Shown piece after piece: positions 11,860 to 24,339 of a stretch of DNA of 64,000 bases. The stretch lies in the NCBI GenBank assembly GCA_947685225.1, contig CANTUV010000076.1, positions 4,402,001-4,466,000 of the forward strand, read 5' to 3'. The notes under the pieces are model-generated. The model was given only the letters and a program-made list of their open reading frames with translations, had not been told where the DNA came from and searched no databases. The position numbers and the translations under genes are program-made. Numbering within the stretch: the stretch's first letter is position 1; each line of letters begins with the position of its first letter. The DNA is from Garcia nutans (Eukaryota > Streptophyta > Magnoliopsida > Malpighiales > Euphorbiaceae).

Positions 11860-12917
11860 CAATTAGAGAAGCTCAAAGGAGGCTCAACCCAAATATGAGT
11901 GAAGTAGTCAAGAAGGCGGTTCTTAAGCTCCTTGATGAGAGGATGATCTACCCAATAGCTTATAGCGAGTAGGTTAGTCCTGTACATGTGGTGCTAAAGA
12001 AAACAGGTTTAACTATGGTCTAGAATGAGAAAGGAGAGTTGGTACCTACACGAACTCAAACAGGGTGGCGAATGTGCATAGATTATAGGAAATTAAATAA
12101 TGTCACCAAGAAAGACCACTTTCCTTTACCATTTATTGACCAAATGCTTGATAGATTATCTGGATATATTTTTTACTATTTTTTTGATGGTCTTTCAGGT
12201 TACTATCAAGTCCCAATAGCATCAGAGGATTGACCAAAGACAACTTTCACTTGTACCTTCGAGACATTTGCCTTTCAGAGAATGCTATTCGGACTTTGCA
12301 ATGCGCCAGGAACATTTTAAAGATGTATGATTTCTATTTTTTTATATATGTTGGACAAGGGCATTGAGGTTTTTATGGATGACTTCTCTATTTTTGGCAA
12401 TTCATATGATGAATATTTGCATAAGTTGGCTCTTGTAATAGAAAGATGTACTGAAAGTAATCTAACTTTGAGTTGGGAAAAGAGTCACTTTATGGTTGAT
12501 CATGGCATTATTTTGGGACATGTTGTTTATCATAAGAGGATTGAGGTAGACAAAGCTAAGGTTGATTTAATAATGAATCTACCACCGCCCACATCTGTTG
12601 AGAGGATAAGATATTTTTTGGGACATGCTGGATTTCATAGGAGGTTCATAAAAAACTTTTCTAAAATTTTAAGTCCTTTGTGCAATTTACTTGGAAAAAA
12701 TGTCTTGTTTGCTTTTGATGAAAAGTGCTTAGAAGCATTTAAAATTTTGAAAAAAAAAATAACTTATGCCCCTATAATTATTGCTCCTAATTGGGATTTA
12801 CCTTTTGAAATCATATGTGATGTATCAAATTATGTCATTGGGGCTGTTTTGGGCCAAAGGGTGAACAAATTGATGTGTGTAATTTATTATGCAAGTTTAT
12901 CTTTAAATGATGCATAA
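11860..12917 (+). pseudogene. Element B reverse transcriptase
   Basis: The reverse transcriptase starts about 11875 (REAQRRLNPNMSEVVKKAV in a region with stops). It contains GWRMCIDYRKLNN, FPLPFIDQMLDRLSG, FDGLSGYYQVPIA, and the catalytic motif VFMDDFSIFG at about 12370-12400. After this come FLGHAGFHRRFIKNFSKI and the RNase H entry. In-frame stops occur near 11970, 12020, 12231 and 12318, so it is inactive although domain order is complete. Confidence 0.88.
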
Positions 12918-13256
12918 GTGAATTACACCACCACTGAAAAGAAAATGTTAGCTGTGGTATTTACACTAGATAAATTTAGATCTTACTTGATAGGGTCCAA
13001 GGTCATAGTATTTTCAAACCATATGACCTTGAAATACCTATTGACTAAACCACAAGCTAAACCTATGCTCATTAGATGGGTTTTGATGTTGCAAGATTTT
13101 GATGTTGAAATCAAAGATAGGAAAGGAAGTGAAAATGTAGTAGCTAATCATCTTTCTAGATTGAACTCTCATTATGATGATGCAGGAATTACTTATGAAA
13201 ATACTTATGAAAAATTTTCAGATGAATACTTGTTCGCTTTAACTCAAGCACCATAG
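12918..13256 (+). pseudogene. Element B RNase H
   Basis: This continues the reverse transcriptase after one stop (12915-12917). TTEKKMLAVVFTLDKFRSYL holds the conserved glutamate. The third acidic position, usually YSDH, reads FSNHMTLKYL, and the final VVAD reads VVANHLSRL. Both are aspartate-to-asparagine changes from a single G-to-A. The first aspartate (ICDVSNY at about 12815) is kept. Confidence 0.83.
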
Positions 13257-13292
13257 TATGCCGATATAGCTAATTATCTTTCTTGTGTTGTT

Positions 13293-14510
13293 GTGAGAAA
13301 AGATTTAAATTTTCAGGCAAAGAAGAAGTTCCTACATTCCTATAAATATTATTTTTGGGATGAACCATATTTGTTTAGAATTTACATGAATAAAATTATC
13401 AGAAGAAGTGTGCCTGAAGAAGAGCAATTACAAATGCTGCAATTTTGCCACAACATGTATTGTGGAGGAAAGAAAACGGCCAAGAAGGATCTTCAAAGCG
13501 GTTTGTATTGGCCCACTTTTTTAAGGATGCTTATAATTTTTGTATAAAATGTGATAATGTTAAAGAGTAGGGAACATTAGCAAAAGGTATGAAATGCCTC
13601 TCAATATTTTTATTGTGGTAGAAAATTTTAATGTATGGGGAATAGACTTCATGAGGCCATTTTTCAAGTCATTTGGCTTTGAATATATCCTTCTTGTTGT
13701 GGATTATGTGTTTAAGTGGGTTGAGGCTATCCCCACTAGGACTAATGATGCTAATGTTGTGTTGAAATTCTTGAAGAAAAATATTTTATACAAGTTTGAG
13801 ACCCTAAAGAAAATAGGAAGCCATTTTTGCAACAAATGGTTTGAAAGGTTAATGACCAAGATGTGCATCCGACACAAGGTGGCAACCCCATATTACCCTC
13901 AAAAGTCCGGACAAGCCAAGATATCTAACAAGCAAATTAAGGAGATTTTGGAGAAGATTGTGAGCACTACGAGAAAAGACCAGTCGATCTGACTCCCGGA
14001 AGCACTATGGGCTTATCGGATGACTTTCAAAACACTATTAGGAATGAGTCCGTATAGATTGATCTTTGGCAAGGCTTGCCATCTACCGGTGAAATTAGAG
14101 CATAAAGCTTATTGGGCAATCAATGCCACAAATATGGACTTTGATGGAGCAAAAGAGCAAAGAATGTTGCAAATCTCCGAGCTTGATGAGCTTAGGAATG
14201 AGGCTTTTGAGAGTGCAAGGATCTACAATGAAAAAAAAACTATGCATGACAGAATGATCCTTAGAAGAGCCTTTGAACTGGGAATGAAAGTTCTCTTATT
14301 CAATTCAAGACTGCGGTTGTTTTCCAAAAAATTAAAGTTTCATTAGAGTGGACCATTTCAAGTAGTTCAAATATTTTCCTATGGAGTCGTTGAATTACTA
14401 AACTTGAAAACCAATGAGACATTTAAGGTAAATGGACAAAAGGTGAAGCCCTATTTTAAAGAAATTAAAGTTGAAAAAATTGTGGAAAGTATAGTGTTCA
14501 TTGACGAGTG
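13293..14510 (+). pseudogene. Element B integrase
   Basis: The zinc-binding N-terminus is at 13440-13565 (a histidine-rich CHNMYCGG block and a C-x2-C remnant). The core at 13594-13992 begins with NVWGIDFMRPF and keeps the aspartate in LVVDYVFKWVEAIP. The second catalytic aspartate, usually in SDGGSHFCN, is lost (KKIGSHFCNKWFE). The glutamate of SGQAE is replaced by lysine (SGQAKISNKQIKEILEK). The C-terminal part at 14020-14346 (FKTLLGMSPYRLIFGKACHLPVKLEHKAYWA) is well preserved. It cannot be catalytic. Confidence 0.88.
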
Positions 14511-14734
14511 ATACAACGAAGTCCAGCTACAAGACGTTAAAGAAGCGCTCAATGAGAGGCAACCCATCGGTTTGCATTTCTTTCCTATTTTTGTATTTTG
14601 GATTCTAAATTTTAGAATTTTCTTGGTTTTGGAATAAATTAAATTAAATGGGTGCTCTGATATTTTTTTTTATTCAATTGAATTTCAGGGCAAGAAATGA
14701 AGCAAAGAATGAATAAACTAGGCATGAGTGACAC

Positions 14735-14995
14735 GGTTAAAATTTTTTTTGAGAAAGTGGCAATAGCCGACATGGCCACGAGACACGGTCGTGTTTGTGG
14801 CTATGTCAGAAACCAGGAACCCAACGATTTTTATAGAAGTGAACACGTCCACACGACTTGGCTGTGTTATGTGAATATGGCTAAGCTGCTTGAAGCCATG
14901 TTCACCCCCACAATTGAAGCCCCTTTTCACAGCAGCTGACATGGCCACGAGACACAACTGTGTTTGTAGCCATGTCCAACCCAAACCAAACTACA
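14735..14995. repeat. Second, internal cluster of ACACGGTC/GACCGTGT-type palindromes in element B
   Basis: Between integrase and the third ORF, units such as CATGGCCACGAGACACGG followed by CGTGTTTGTGGC occur twice (14770-14812 and 14938-14978), with a related inverted pair between. Short open frames here (from 14697) follow the repeats and lack homology. Confidence 0.7.
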
Positions 14996-15209
14996 CAGCG
15001 GTCACAAAATTTTTAAACCTACCATTTAAAACCCAATTTTCCATCTTCTTCCTCATTTCAAACCCTCACCTCCATTCTCATTGCCCCTCTCTTGCCTCCC
15101 TCTCTCAACTCCACCATACCCACCCCAAAATCTTCAAAATTTTCACTAAAATCCTCCATTTTTCTTCATAAAAACTCAAATTAATCACTCCATTCTTTAA
15201 TTTTTACCA

Positions 15210-16305
15210 TGATTCAAGATACCAAGAACCATGATGGTGTCCCATCACAAGATGAAATAACCTCCATCATCCTCTTCATCATCTTCAAAGAAAATGGCTC
15301 TCCTTGCAAGAGATTTCTTCCCCATAAGGTATGTAAGTGAAGAATCTCTTAATGCTCTTCAAATTAGGAAACATTTCACTAGGTATGTGCAAAACCTAGG
15401 ATGTGATAGATTTGTTTCCCTCAAACCTTTGCAATTTCAAGAACTCACCATTAAATTCCTAGCCTCCCTTAAGATTGAAAGAGATGAATCTAAGATTTGC
15501 ACTAAGATAGAGTTTAAATTGCTTGGAAATCATATGTGATTGATATTGCATGTTTGAATGATATTTTTTATTTCAATCAAGAAGGGAAAAAATATGTGCC
15601 AAATAATTTTAAGCAACAATTTGCGTGGGGGGCATTAGGATCGGGCGGGATGTATTTGGCCAAATCGGCCAAAGCAACAAAATTGGTAAATCCCGCATTG
15701 CGATATTTGCACCATGTTATGTCTTGTGAATTCTTTGCTAGGAAGGAAAGTCCGAGAGTAGTTAAGCTTAGTGAGATATTTTTCTTAGATTGTGCCACTA
15801 ATGTTATACCCATTAGCACCAGATATTGGTTAGCCGATATTTTTTATGGTGTGGCTAACAAGAAAAAGGGGCAATTTGTATTGGTGGGTTGGTTGACACC
15901 CTTTCCATGGCACTTGATGATGGTTTTGACCTGAATAATTGCAACATGATAAGAATTTCAGGTAGTGACTCGCTTGACTTAGCCACTCTTGAAAAAATGC
16001 AGATGATTACTAGAAAATGGGATGGGCTTATGTGATGGTTTCTGAGGAGCCGAGTACACTGGGAGATCGATAAAAAAAGACAATAAGTTGATGAGGAATT
16101 TGATTATGATTCACTTTGTTTAGATGAAGATGCTCCAACTCAGAGTAACGATGAGGTGATAAGTAGGATCGAAGCCTTAGAAATCAAGGTTGATCGCAAT
16201 CATGCTGAAGTACTCAGACAATTAGAATAAATCAACAACAACTTGGTTATGATTCTTAGCCTTCACCCTTTGGCAACATCATCGTCACATCCACCATCGT
16301 AATAG
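15210..16305 (+). pseudogene. Element B third ORF (Athila-type ORF, env-position)
   Basis: Two overlapping open stretches (15294-15539 and 15536-15934) in different frames form one broken gene. The second holds FAWGALGSGGMYLAKSAKAT and NPALRYLHHVMSCEFFAR, followed by a hydrophobic LFFLDCATNVI-like block. I recognise this as the conserved Athila ORF located after integrase, in the position of a retroviral env; its function is unproven. A frameshift lies near 15536, and the tail to about 16300 has further stops. A likely start is ATG at 15210. Confidence 0.7.
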
Positions 16306-17812
16306 ACTCCATTAGCTTCAACTTATTGAGAACACATTTTATTTACTTATTTTTCAGTTTTTGGTTGTTTTGGTTGTTATTTTCATTTACATTTTTTAGT
16401 TATTAAAAACTTGAACTTTTATTACCTTTATTAATATTTTGTTATTGAACAATTAATGTTTTATGGATTAAAAGGATAAGGCAGCTCTAGTCTCACACAG
16501 AGAACGATGAAAAATATGTCATATCTTAACTCTTCTTCTTTTAAATTATGATTATTTTCATTGAGGACAATGTCAATCTTAGAGTGTGGGGTGTAAAATT
16601 CTTTTTGTTTCTAGTGTTTTAATTTAGTTGATTTATTAAATTGTAGTGCTTTATTTTTATATTATTTAGAATATTATTAAGTTCAATTGTTATAAGTTTA
16701 TTGATAGATGACCTTTTAATTTTTGAAGCATGAATTGAGAATTGGATAAAATTAATGCTTATTATTGATTTGGATGGATATTCCTTGTATTGCATTTTAA
16801 CTTATGAGAAAGTGAGTTTTTTTAAGTTGGATGACAACTTATTATTCTTTTTGTGTATGAACATCCTTAATTGATGAATTGCTAGAACTTATTTTGACAT
16901 GTATTTTTAGATTATATAAAAATTTCAATTGGGTATCAATATGATTAAGGCAATTAGGTGTACCCATTTTAGCCTAAAAGATCAACCTTATATCTAACCT
17001 TAGTTAGTCAATTTTGAGCCTATTTCATGTCTCATTCTCTTTCATTTTCATAACATCATTAGCCTTGAACCATTTAACTTTAACTATTATTCTTTCATTA
17101 GGTTAAGAGCATTAAAGATTGATTGTTGTGTTAAATAAAGTGTGGAGTTAAGTTTAGTGTGTTTAAAATTGTAAATTATCATGTTCTTTAATTGCAAACC
17201 CGATTTTGAAAAATAAAAATAAAAATAAATAATAAATAAAATAAAATAAATAATAGAATAGAAGTTATTGTTCTTTTTCGTAGGGTTGGAATAAGTTTAG
17301 GAATGATCATTGTAAATTTAATAAGTGGAGTCCCTTAAAAAGTTCTTTAACGTCAAGTGGTAGGTGAATGGAAGGTGTTTTGAGATTGTTCAGTTGTATT
17401 ACGTTACTTACTTCATTCTTGAAGTGCTCTTGAATCTAGTGAATTAAGTCACACTCCTAAATTATCATGCCCTCACCTTAGCCCCATTACAACCAAATGA
17501 AAGACCTTATAATTGATTGAAATTTAGTGGTAAAAATTTGATTAATAAGCAAGCTTGTGGTAATAATCTTTCATTAAATGTTATGAGTGTAAACACTACC
17601 TTATTTAAACATTTTAAAGAATTGGTAAGGGAGTGACAACATTGGTTATGCAGGGAAAGCCACTAAATTACATGAGTATTGATTTTTTTTTATTTGATAA
17701 TGATTGTGGATCTAAGAAAAAGGGAGTCTTGATACATCTTTATAATTTTTTAACTTAACCAAATTTCTTGTTTATTTTTATTTTGATTTCAACTTTTCTT
17801 AGGGACAAGCAA
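16306..17812 (+). other. Element B 3' untranslated region
   Basis: This is AT-rich sequence between the third ORF and the polypurine tract, with no coding signal on either strand. It includes an A/T-rich simple run at 17208-17260. Confidence 0.6.
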
Positions 17813-17832
17813 AGGATTAAGTGTGGGGTAAT
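17813..17832 (+). other. Polypurine tract of element B
   Basis: The sequence AGGATTAAGTGTGGGGTAAT directly precedes the TGTTTTGAT start of the 3' LTR. The GTGTGGGG core is common before Athila 3' LTRs. Confidence 0.7.
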
Positions 17833-19798
17833 TGTTTTGATAATATATGTATTTATTTTTAGGGTAATTTTATTAGTTTTTAGTTAATCTTTCTTTTAAT
17901 TTGTGTTCAAAAATGCTTGAAGTGTTTGATTTAGGTTGAAGTGCAAAATGGAGCATAAATTCACATTCACGTTGTTGGATCCAAAATTGATGAAAAAACT
18001 TGAGACACGGCCAAAACACCATTGGCTTGGCCGTATCCTCTCATCCAAGGCAAGAAAGAAGATACCCTCATATGACGTGGCTAGGACAAATCAACTTGGT
18101 CGTGTTCCTCAGAAAATTTCAGTAGAGGCAGACATATGCAAGAGACATAACTAAGCCATTAGTCGTGTCACATGACACGGCCAGAGCCTTGGCCATGTCC
18201 CACCTGAAGAACAATGAAGGAGAAGCAAAGAATGGAGACAGAAATAGACACATGCAAGAGACACGGCCAATCCATTAGCTGTGTCACATGACATGGCCAG
18301 AGCCTTGGTCGTGTTCCACCTGAAGAACAATGAAGGAGAAGCAAAGAAAGGAGACAAAAGCGAACATAGGCAAGTGACACGGCCAAGCCACTGGCCGTGT
18401 CACTCCCACAAAAAAGAAGAATTTGAAAGGCAGAAATGGACACACTCATAGGCCTTGGCTATGTCTTTAGAAAAATTAAGAGACACAGCCAAGTCACTCA
18501 GGCCTTGGCCGTGTCTCATGTGACTTTTTTTAATTATTTGTACGAGTTAAGGGCTAAGTGGGAGACAACAAGTTTATCTTTTAAAAAGAAATGATAAAAG
18601 AAGAAAAAGGTGACTTATGTTATGGGATGAAGATTTAAAAAAATGAAAAAAGTAGGGGGACAAAGGGGAGTGAGTGAGTTGGCAAGACATTCTTTGTGTT
18701 TTAATGGAAAATAATTGGAGGGGGAGGATAAAAAGGGAGACTTGTTCTTGTTTTGGGAGAAAATTCTTACCATAACCATTATCATCACCTTCATCTTCAT
18801 CTTCCATTCCATTCTCCAAAAAGAGGACTATAATTTAGTTCCTTGGGATTTTGTGTGGGTAACCAAAGCCCTAGAGGGTTAGGGTTTGAAGAAAGATTGG
18901 ATTGAAAGATTGGAGGGTTGAGAGAGATTTTACTCATTCTTTCAAGGGTAGAACAATTGAATGAAGGTTTGAAGAGAGCTTGGGATTTTTCATCGCATTC
19001 ATATTGAGCTAGGAGGAAGAACAAGAAATTCAACTCTTGGCATCTACAAGGGTATTTTCATATTCTCTCATTTAATTCCTTTTTAGATTGCTGTTGTTTG
19101 TTATGAATATTAGTATTTTAGTGGATAATTTTGATTTGATTTATATTGAGATGAATATTGATTCTGAAATAATGATGAGCTAAATTATCCATTTCTAGGG
19201 CTTGTAGTAGATTTGATTGAATGACTTGATTTGAAATTTCCATTAATGTACCTTATTATTAGTTGATTGTATTAAATTGAATGATAGGTTGATAGATTGG
19301 TTACCTATTGATCTTTTAGTATTGAATGATGGACCGAGAGGTGAAATTTGATATCAAAACTATACAATCAACTACCCAAAGAATGAATTAGAAATATAAG
19401 TTCTAAGGTTCTATTAATTTGCAAATTCAAAATAATTGATTATTGTTAATTCATGAATATGAAAACTAATAAATTGCTAATTAAACTCGAGGAAAAATTA
19501 AATTACAAGGTTATATTAATGGACAATTTGAGAATCGAGCTTTGATTAAATTGATCTACAAACCCTAGGTGCAATTCCAAGAATTAAACAAATTTTAGGC
19601 ATCCCGATAATTGTTTACTTGCTATTTTAATTTTATTACAATTTTAACAACATTGCAAATATCATATACTCATTCTTTTAATTTATTTTTATCAATCAAA
19701 TTATTACGAACGTCACTTTCCTTGTGAGATGATCTTGGGGCGATTACCATTGCTAAAATAACCTCATCATTTGTAGTAGTATTAATTAAAGCGCAACA
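17833..19798 (+). repeat. Element B 3' LTR
   Basis: This is the partner of 7095-9064. It contains the palindrome cluster at about 18000-18520. Minus-strand open frames here (for example 18168-18449) arise from the internal repeats and are not genes. Confidence 0.93.
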
Positions 19799-19803
19799 GC
19801 TAC

Positions 19804-20076
19804 GGAAGACTCATCAGTATCACGAGCTTTAAAATCTTCTGCTCCCAATTTTCTAATTCTCTCCAATAGAGATCTTTGAGGCACTGACGGTGGAGGTTGT
19901 GCAGGAGGAGCAACTCTTATAATTTGCCTGAGAAGTTCTCTCATATTTCTCACAAATTGGAGATCTAAGAGAATTTATTCCTCAGAAGATTTCGATGGCT
20001 GTTAATTCCCCACACTAGCTAGACTGTGTGAGGGCGAAGCTTGTTCCTCCGCACCTTGACGTGATTCAGAGGTCAT
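19804..20076 (-). pseudogene. Element A gag, N-terminal part
   Basis: On the minus strand an ATG at 20076-20074 opens a frame (MTSESRQGAEEQASPSHSLA) about 140 bp inside the 5' LTR. After stops it continues to RSLLERIRKLGAEDFKARDT, next to element B. The continuation is at 7094 downward. This split confirms that B landed within gag of A. Confidence 0.75.
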
Positions 20077-20196
20077 CTTATACCTTTAAACATTAAAAAT
20101 CAACTGCATCAAATATTTATTCAATTATATAGTTCACATAGCAATGACAGTTGTACTTCTCTTTTCTTTTAACCCGCAAACTTAGGACTGCCTAAA

Positions 20197-20213
20197 CCTG
20201 CTCTGATACCACT
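20197..20213 (-). other. Primer-binding site of element A (initiator Met-tRNA)
   Basis: On the minus strand this reads TGGTATCAGAGCAGG, a few bases inside the 5' LTR. TGGTATCAGAGC is the classic complement of the plant initiator Met-tRNA 3' end, and this copy is fully preserved. Confidence 0.9.
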
Positions 20214-20216
20214 AAA

Positions 20217-22287
20217 TGTAACACTCCCTGCATAGACTATACACTTAACTACATATGTGATATCATCTATATACTTACACTTGCCTATATATGTATTATA
20301 GAAATAAAGCGAAAATACTTTTATATATTAACACAATTATTAAACTTTCAAAAGAAATACTGTGATATTGCCTATATTACAAACATATATCGGTTTAATT
20401 TATAAAGAACTCCTATTATTAACTTACATTGTAAATATTGTCATTATTCTCTTACTACTTTCAAACTTATACAACTGTCATACAAAATTATAAAGTATTG
20501 TCATATGAACTATATAGAATACAATATTTACAATATTATTCTTTAAACCATTGTGATGCAGTTGACTAGGAACATATATCTCTCACTTTGCAGTCTCAAC
20601 TCTTCTTATTTGATTTGCGCGTCATAAAATAATTTTAACATGCTAAGCAAAGCTTAGTGGTGCTTATGTATTTATAATATGTAAGAAAATTTAAAGGAAA
20701 GAGAATTACACATAAAATGATTTAGAAATAATGAAAATTATTACTTTTAGAATGTTAAATAAAGAAATTAATAAATTCATGTAAACTTGAAATACTAAAC
20801 ACGATTAAATTCAGAATTGGTTAATTTAACAATAACCATATAACACATTATTTTTAATGTAGATAACTTTTTAATTATGCCCATACACATTGAACTCAGA
20901 TCATATGTTTGGATAATGGGTCACTGATGGCAATTTAATACCCACTATATAAAATTTGGCTAATGGCCCACTATGGCACGATTGCCCACTGAATATGGTG
21001 ACACAAAATGTCCATTAATGGCACAGAGTGCCTACTATCACTTTAGATATCCTTCCTTTGGCTAACCATTCAATCCCAATCTAAACCTAAAATTAGTCTG
21101 ATTTGGGCAATTCAGCAGTTTTTAATTAACATTAAACTATATATAGCACTTCAATGGAATAATTCTTTGATCAACACTTGGTATCACACATATTTATCAT
21201 ATGTTCAAAATAAATTTATTACACTACTTGTTAGGGTTGATTTCAAAAATCTTTTACACTTTGAGGCCTTATAATCTTTAGGCTGGAGTTACAGATGAAA
21301 GACAAAGAGAAGAGTTATTTTGGGAAATTTCTTTAAGTGACACACCCAATGACATGGGCGTGTCAATGACCGTGCCATTTACCCATTCTTACAGAAGCTT
21401 TGACATGGGCATATCACTGGTCGTGTCATTTAACTTGCATTATAGTAGCTACGACACGCCCAACAACATGGGATTGCCACTGGCTGTGTCATTTATCTTT
21501 CATCACAGTAGCTATGATACGCCCAATGATACGGCATGTTACTGGTTGTGTCATCAATGTTGAAACACAGCATCGTTGACACGCCCGGTGGCATGGTCGT
21601 GTCACTGGTTGTGTCAGGTAAAATTTTATAATTTACACATTCAACTATTTAAACACAATATATCCAAATCTATAATAAAAATGAGTCAAAAACTAGTTTC
21701 TTTGACATAGAAAGAGTTTATATCAAATACTTTCCAGTAATAATTCATTAAAGATAACTCAATCAACCAATTCAAATAATAAAATTCATAAACATTTGAA
21801 TAGTTGCAAATTAAAATACAAAAGCACTTACCTCTTTCAAAATCTCTATTCTTCTGTAATCACTTATTGATAATCTCCCATTTTCCAGCTTATATTTCTA
21901 AAAACCTATAACTAGATGTGATTTTCTCTTAAATTTTGGCTAAAGTTTTGAAAAGAAGAAAGAAAGGAGGAGTTTTGGTAATGATGGTGATAATAGATGT
22001 GGAAAGAAAAAGAGAGAAGAAGAAGATTCCACACATACACACACCTGTCCACACATATATATATAGTTTAATCAGGTGAGGCAATCTCATTTTAACCACG
22101 GTGCACCCTCACTCTTATCCTTTGATTCTAATTCGATTTTTAGTCCCGTAAAACTTTAAAAATAATTTCTTTAGTAAATTTTATGATCCACTATCTACAT
22201 CATTTATCCATGTCACTTTTATCATTATTTATTATCAATTATCAATATTAAATTAAAAGTTTAGTATTTAAAATTTTAAACATTACA
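20217..22287 (-). repeat. Element A 5' LTR (right end in window)
   Basis: This is the 2071-bp partner of 807-2813. It contains the palindromic cluster at about 21335-21615. The extra length versus the other LTR includes the segment near 20316-20370. The chance frame at 21354-21563 reads the repeated palindromes and is not a gene. Confidence 0.92.
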
Positions 22288-22292
22288 CAAGG

Positions 22293-22524
22293 CTTGTGCG
22301 CCAGGTATTAACTATAAATAAGGACAAGCCCCTTATAGGTCAAGGGTTCCTTCTTCTCCCCTTGAATTACTGGAAAGCTCTTCTTACCATAAATAACACA
22401 ATTACTGACTTAGGCATCGGAGCCTCCCTACTGGAGTCAGGTCCCTTTCTCTGTCTTGCAGGTGGGAGGATCATCAACAGCCGAACCTGAACTATCAGAG
22501 GTCCTCAGGTCCATTTTATCATCA
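22293..22524 (+). repeat. Element C left LTR, second part
   Basis: This resumes the LTR interrupted at 806 and matches about 31572-31809 of the right LTR: both have GCCAGGTATTA, ACTATAAATAAG-like TATA sequence and AACAGCCGAACCTGAAC, and both end TCATCA. The TATA-like box at 22313-22322 is a plausible start for the element transcript. No clear tRNA primer site is visible after the LTR. Confidence 0.88.
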
Positions 22525-22661
22525 GTGGTATGATGAGTGTGGACTGGCTAATCCCCAAGTCATAGATGATAGGACTCCCGATCTGACCTATAACTAAGGA
22601 AGCAAAACCAGTAACCGAATTAGCAGCACTCCCCCACCTTTATGTATGCCCCTAAGATCAA

Positions 22662-24240
22662 ATGGCCAAGAACACCCCCAACAATCCAACCCCCCACCCA
22701 ACTGATATCTCAACCCCAGGACCTTCAATAATCATCCATAATATAGAGATGACACTCCCAGGCCCCTTAATCCCCTTTACTCCGTTGGCCCACATGGTAG
22801 CGAAATATACAGTCTCCAAACTTAACAATCCAGACAGCTCAAGATCTCGCTGCCACCCTCATGGAATTTATTACAACCCTTAAATCTCAAAGCCAACAAA
22901 CATAAACACCACCTTCTAAAGAGCACTGCCCGCCAACCTCGCCACCAACCTTCAACCACCAATATCAGCCAAAAGAAAACCTCCAACTGCCAGGGGGTCA
23001 GGCCAGAAGGAGACTCTACTCCCCCGAGCATTTCGAATCTCAGTCATACACTTACTCAACCATGACCCCAATGAAGCCCAAAGGAAAAAAATATCATGAT
23101 GACTGAAGATGATGTTAATGCTTTGGTAGAAGAAAAGCTGAAGAAAATGCGTCGGGGATTCACCTTGCAGTGTGAAGCCACCTTCAACTCCCCCTTATCA
23201 AAAGAGATCTTAGAGGAAGTTTACTCAAACTTTTGCATACCCAAGCTGGCAGAATATGATAGGTTAATCGATCCCCGAGTGCATATGGACTCTTTCTTTA
23301 ACACAATCCTCATCTACACAAAGTCAGACTCTGCCTTATGCAAGTTATTCCCCAAAACCCTAACTGGTAATGCACAACTATGGTACAAGAACTTTGAGCC
23401 ACACTCTATCACCAACTTCAAGCAGTTCACAAAGTTATTCATCAACAAGTTTGTGGCGACAATCGACCTCAGAAGAACATCAGCAGATCTTTTCAAACTG
23501 GTGCATAAACCAAAAGAAACATTGCGGATATATATCACAAGGTTAACAACATGGTGGGAAAGATCCCAAAAGTCAATTTCGAGCTTGCTTTGGAGGCCCT
23601 CATCAGGAACACAGAATGCTTTGAGTTCTCAATGGCCTTGAGTAGGAATCCACCCTAGGATTTGCCAGAGCTCATGGTTCATGCCCATAAGTACATCCGT
23701 TCGGATGAGAGCACCAAAACATGAAAGGAACTCCGGGCATCTCTCTATGAAGAACAACAGAGGTCCTTCATAAGAGCACCCAGCCATCCAGCATGGTATC
23801 AAAGCACACCAAAACCAATCCCCCGAGATCTGATAGGTTGGGCTCTTCATGGCGCCCCTATAACCACAGTTCAGGAAAGTCGCCCATCCACCAAGGTCTT
23901 GTAAGAACCTATCATGTATCAGAAGATTCAGGACACTTCACCCCGCTAGCAACTTCTCCAGCCAACATTATGCATTGGCTTAAAGATAATACTGAAGTGA
24001 ACCAGCCTCGACCCATAAGAGAGGACCCTAATAGGGACCAAAGTCTGTACTATGACTTTTATAGGGGCTATGGCCATAAGACCAACGGTTGCAGCAGGTT
24101 GCGACGGGAGATAGAATGACTAATTCAGGAGGGTCAGGTGAAACAATTTGTACGCAGCTCCAAGGATAATGAGCAACTTAACGTCAAGTCATCCCGACCT
24201 GTCAAAAAGGCGCCAACAAGGGGTTATACATGTCATAGCA
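22662..24240 (+). pseudogene. Element C gag
   Basis: The frame opens at 22662 and breaks several times. A 181-codon open stretch (23096-23641) holds the retrotransposon gag domain: IPKLAEYDRLIDPRVHMDSF, LFPKTLTGNAQLWYKNF, FKQFTKLFINKFV and RRTSADLFKLVHKPKETLR, as in Tat gag. A zinc-knuckle relic near 24050-24090 reads YDFYRGYGHKTNGCSRL, with the first cysteine changed. Stops or shifts lie near 23641, 23900 and 24118. Confidence 0.83.
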
Positions 24241-24339
24241 GGAGGAGACCATTATGACATAGTAGGCACTTAACGAAAACAAAAGAGGGAAAGGGGTATT
24301 TTTAGTAGCCAAAATCCCGACCCTGAGAGATGCAATCGC

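Larger units (their letters stand above)
7095..19798 (+). mobile_element. Element B: Athila-clade Ty3/gypsy retrotransposon nested in gag of A
   Basis: This is a full-length, degenerate LTR retrotransposon on the plus strand. Its LTRs are 7095-9064 and 17833-19798. The 3' copy starts TGTTTTGATAAT, the 5' copy TATTTTGATAAT; both end GCAACA. The target duplication is TCTAC (7090-7094) and GCTAC (19799-19803), one mismatch apart. A decayed Asp-tRNA primer site follows the 5' LTR and a GTGTGGGGTAAT tract precedes the 3' LTR. Gag, protease, reverse transcriptase, RNase H, integrase and a third Athila-type ORF follow in order. The Athila call rests on the DLGAS-type protease, the primer site and the third ORF. 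Confidence 0.92.
807..22287 (-). mobile_element. Element A: Tekay-like Ty3/gypsy chromovirus, inserted in the LTR of C
   Basis: This is a complete but decayed LTR retrotransposon on the minus strand, inserted in the left LTR of element C. Its LTRs are 807-2813 and 20217-22287; in the window orientation both begin TGTAACAC and end ATTACA. The target duplication is CAGGG (802-806) and CAAGG (22288-22292), one transition apart. A primer site for initiator Met-tRNA and a polypurine tract sit just inside the LTRs. Gag, protease, reverse transcriptase, RNase H, integrase and a C-terminal chromodomain follow in chromovirus order. Element B splits its gag. Tekay assignment rests on the chromodomain tail and LTR ends. 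I am sure of Ty3/gypsy and fairly sure of the clade. Confidence 0.9.
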
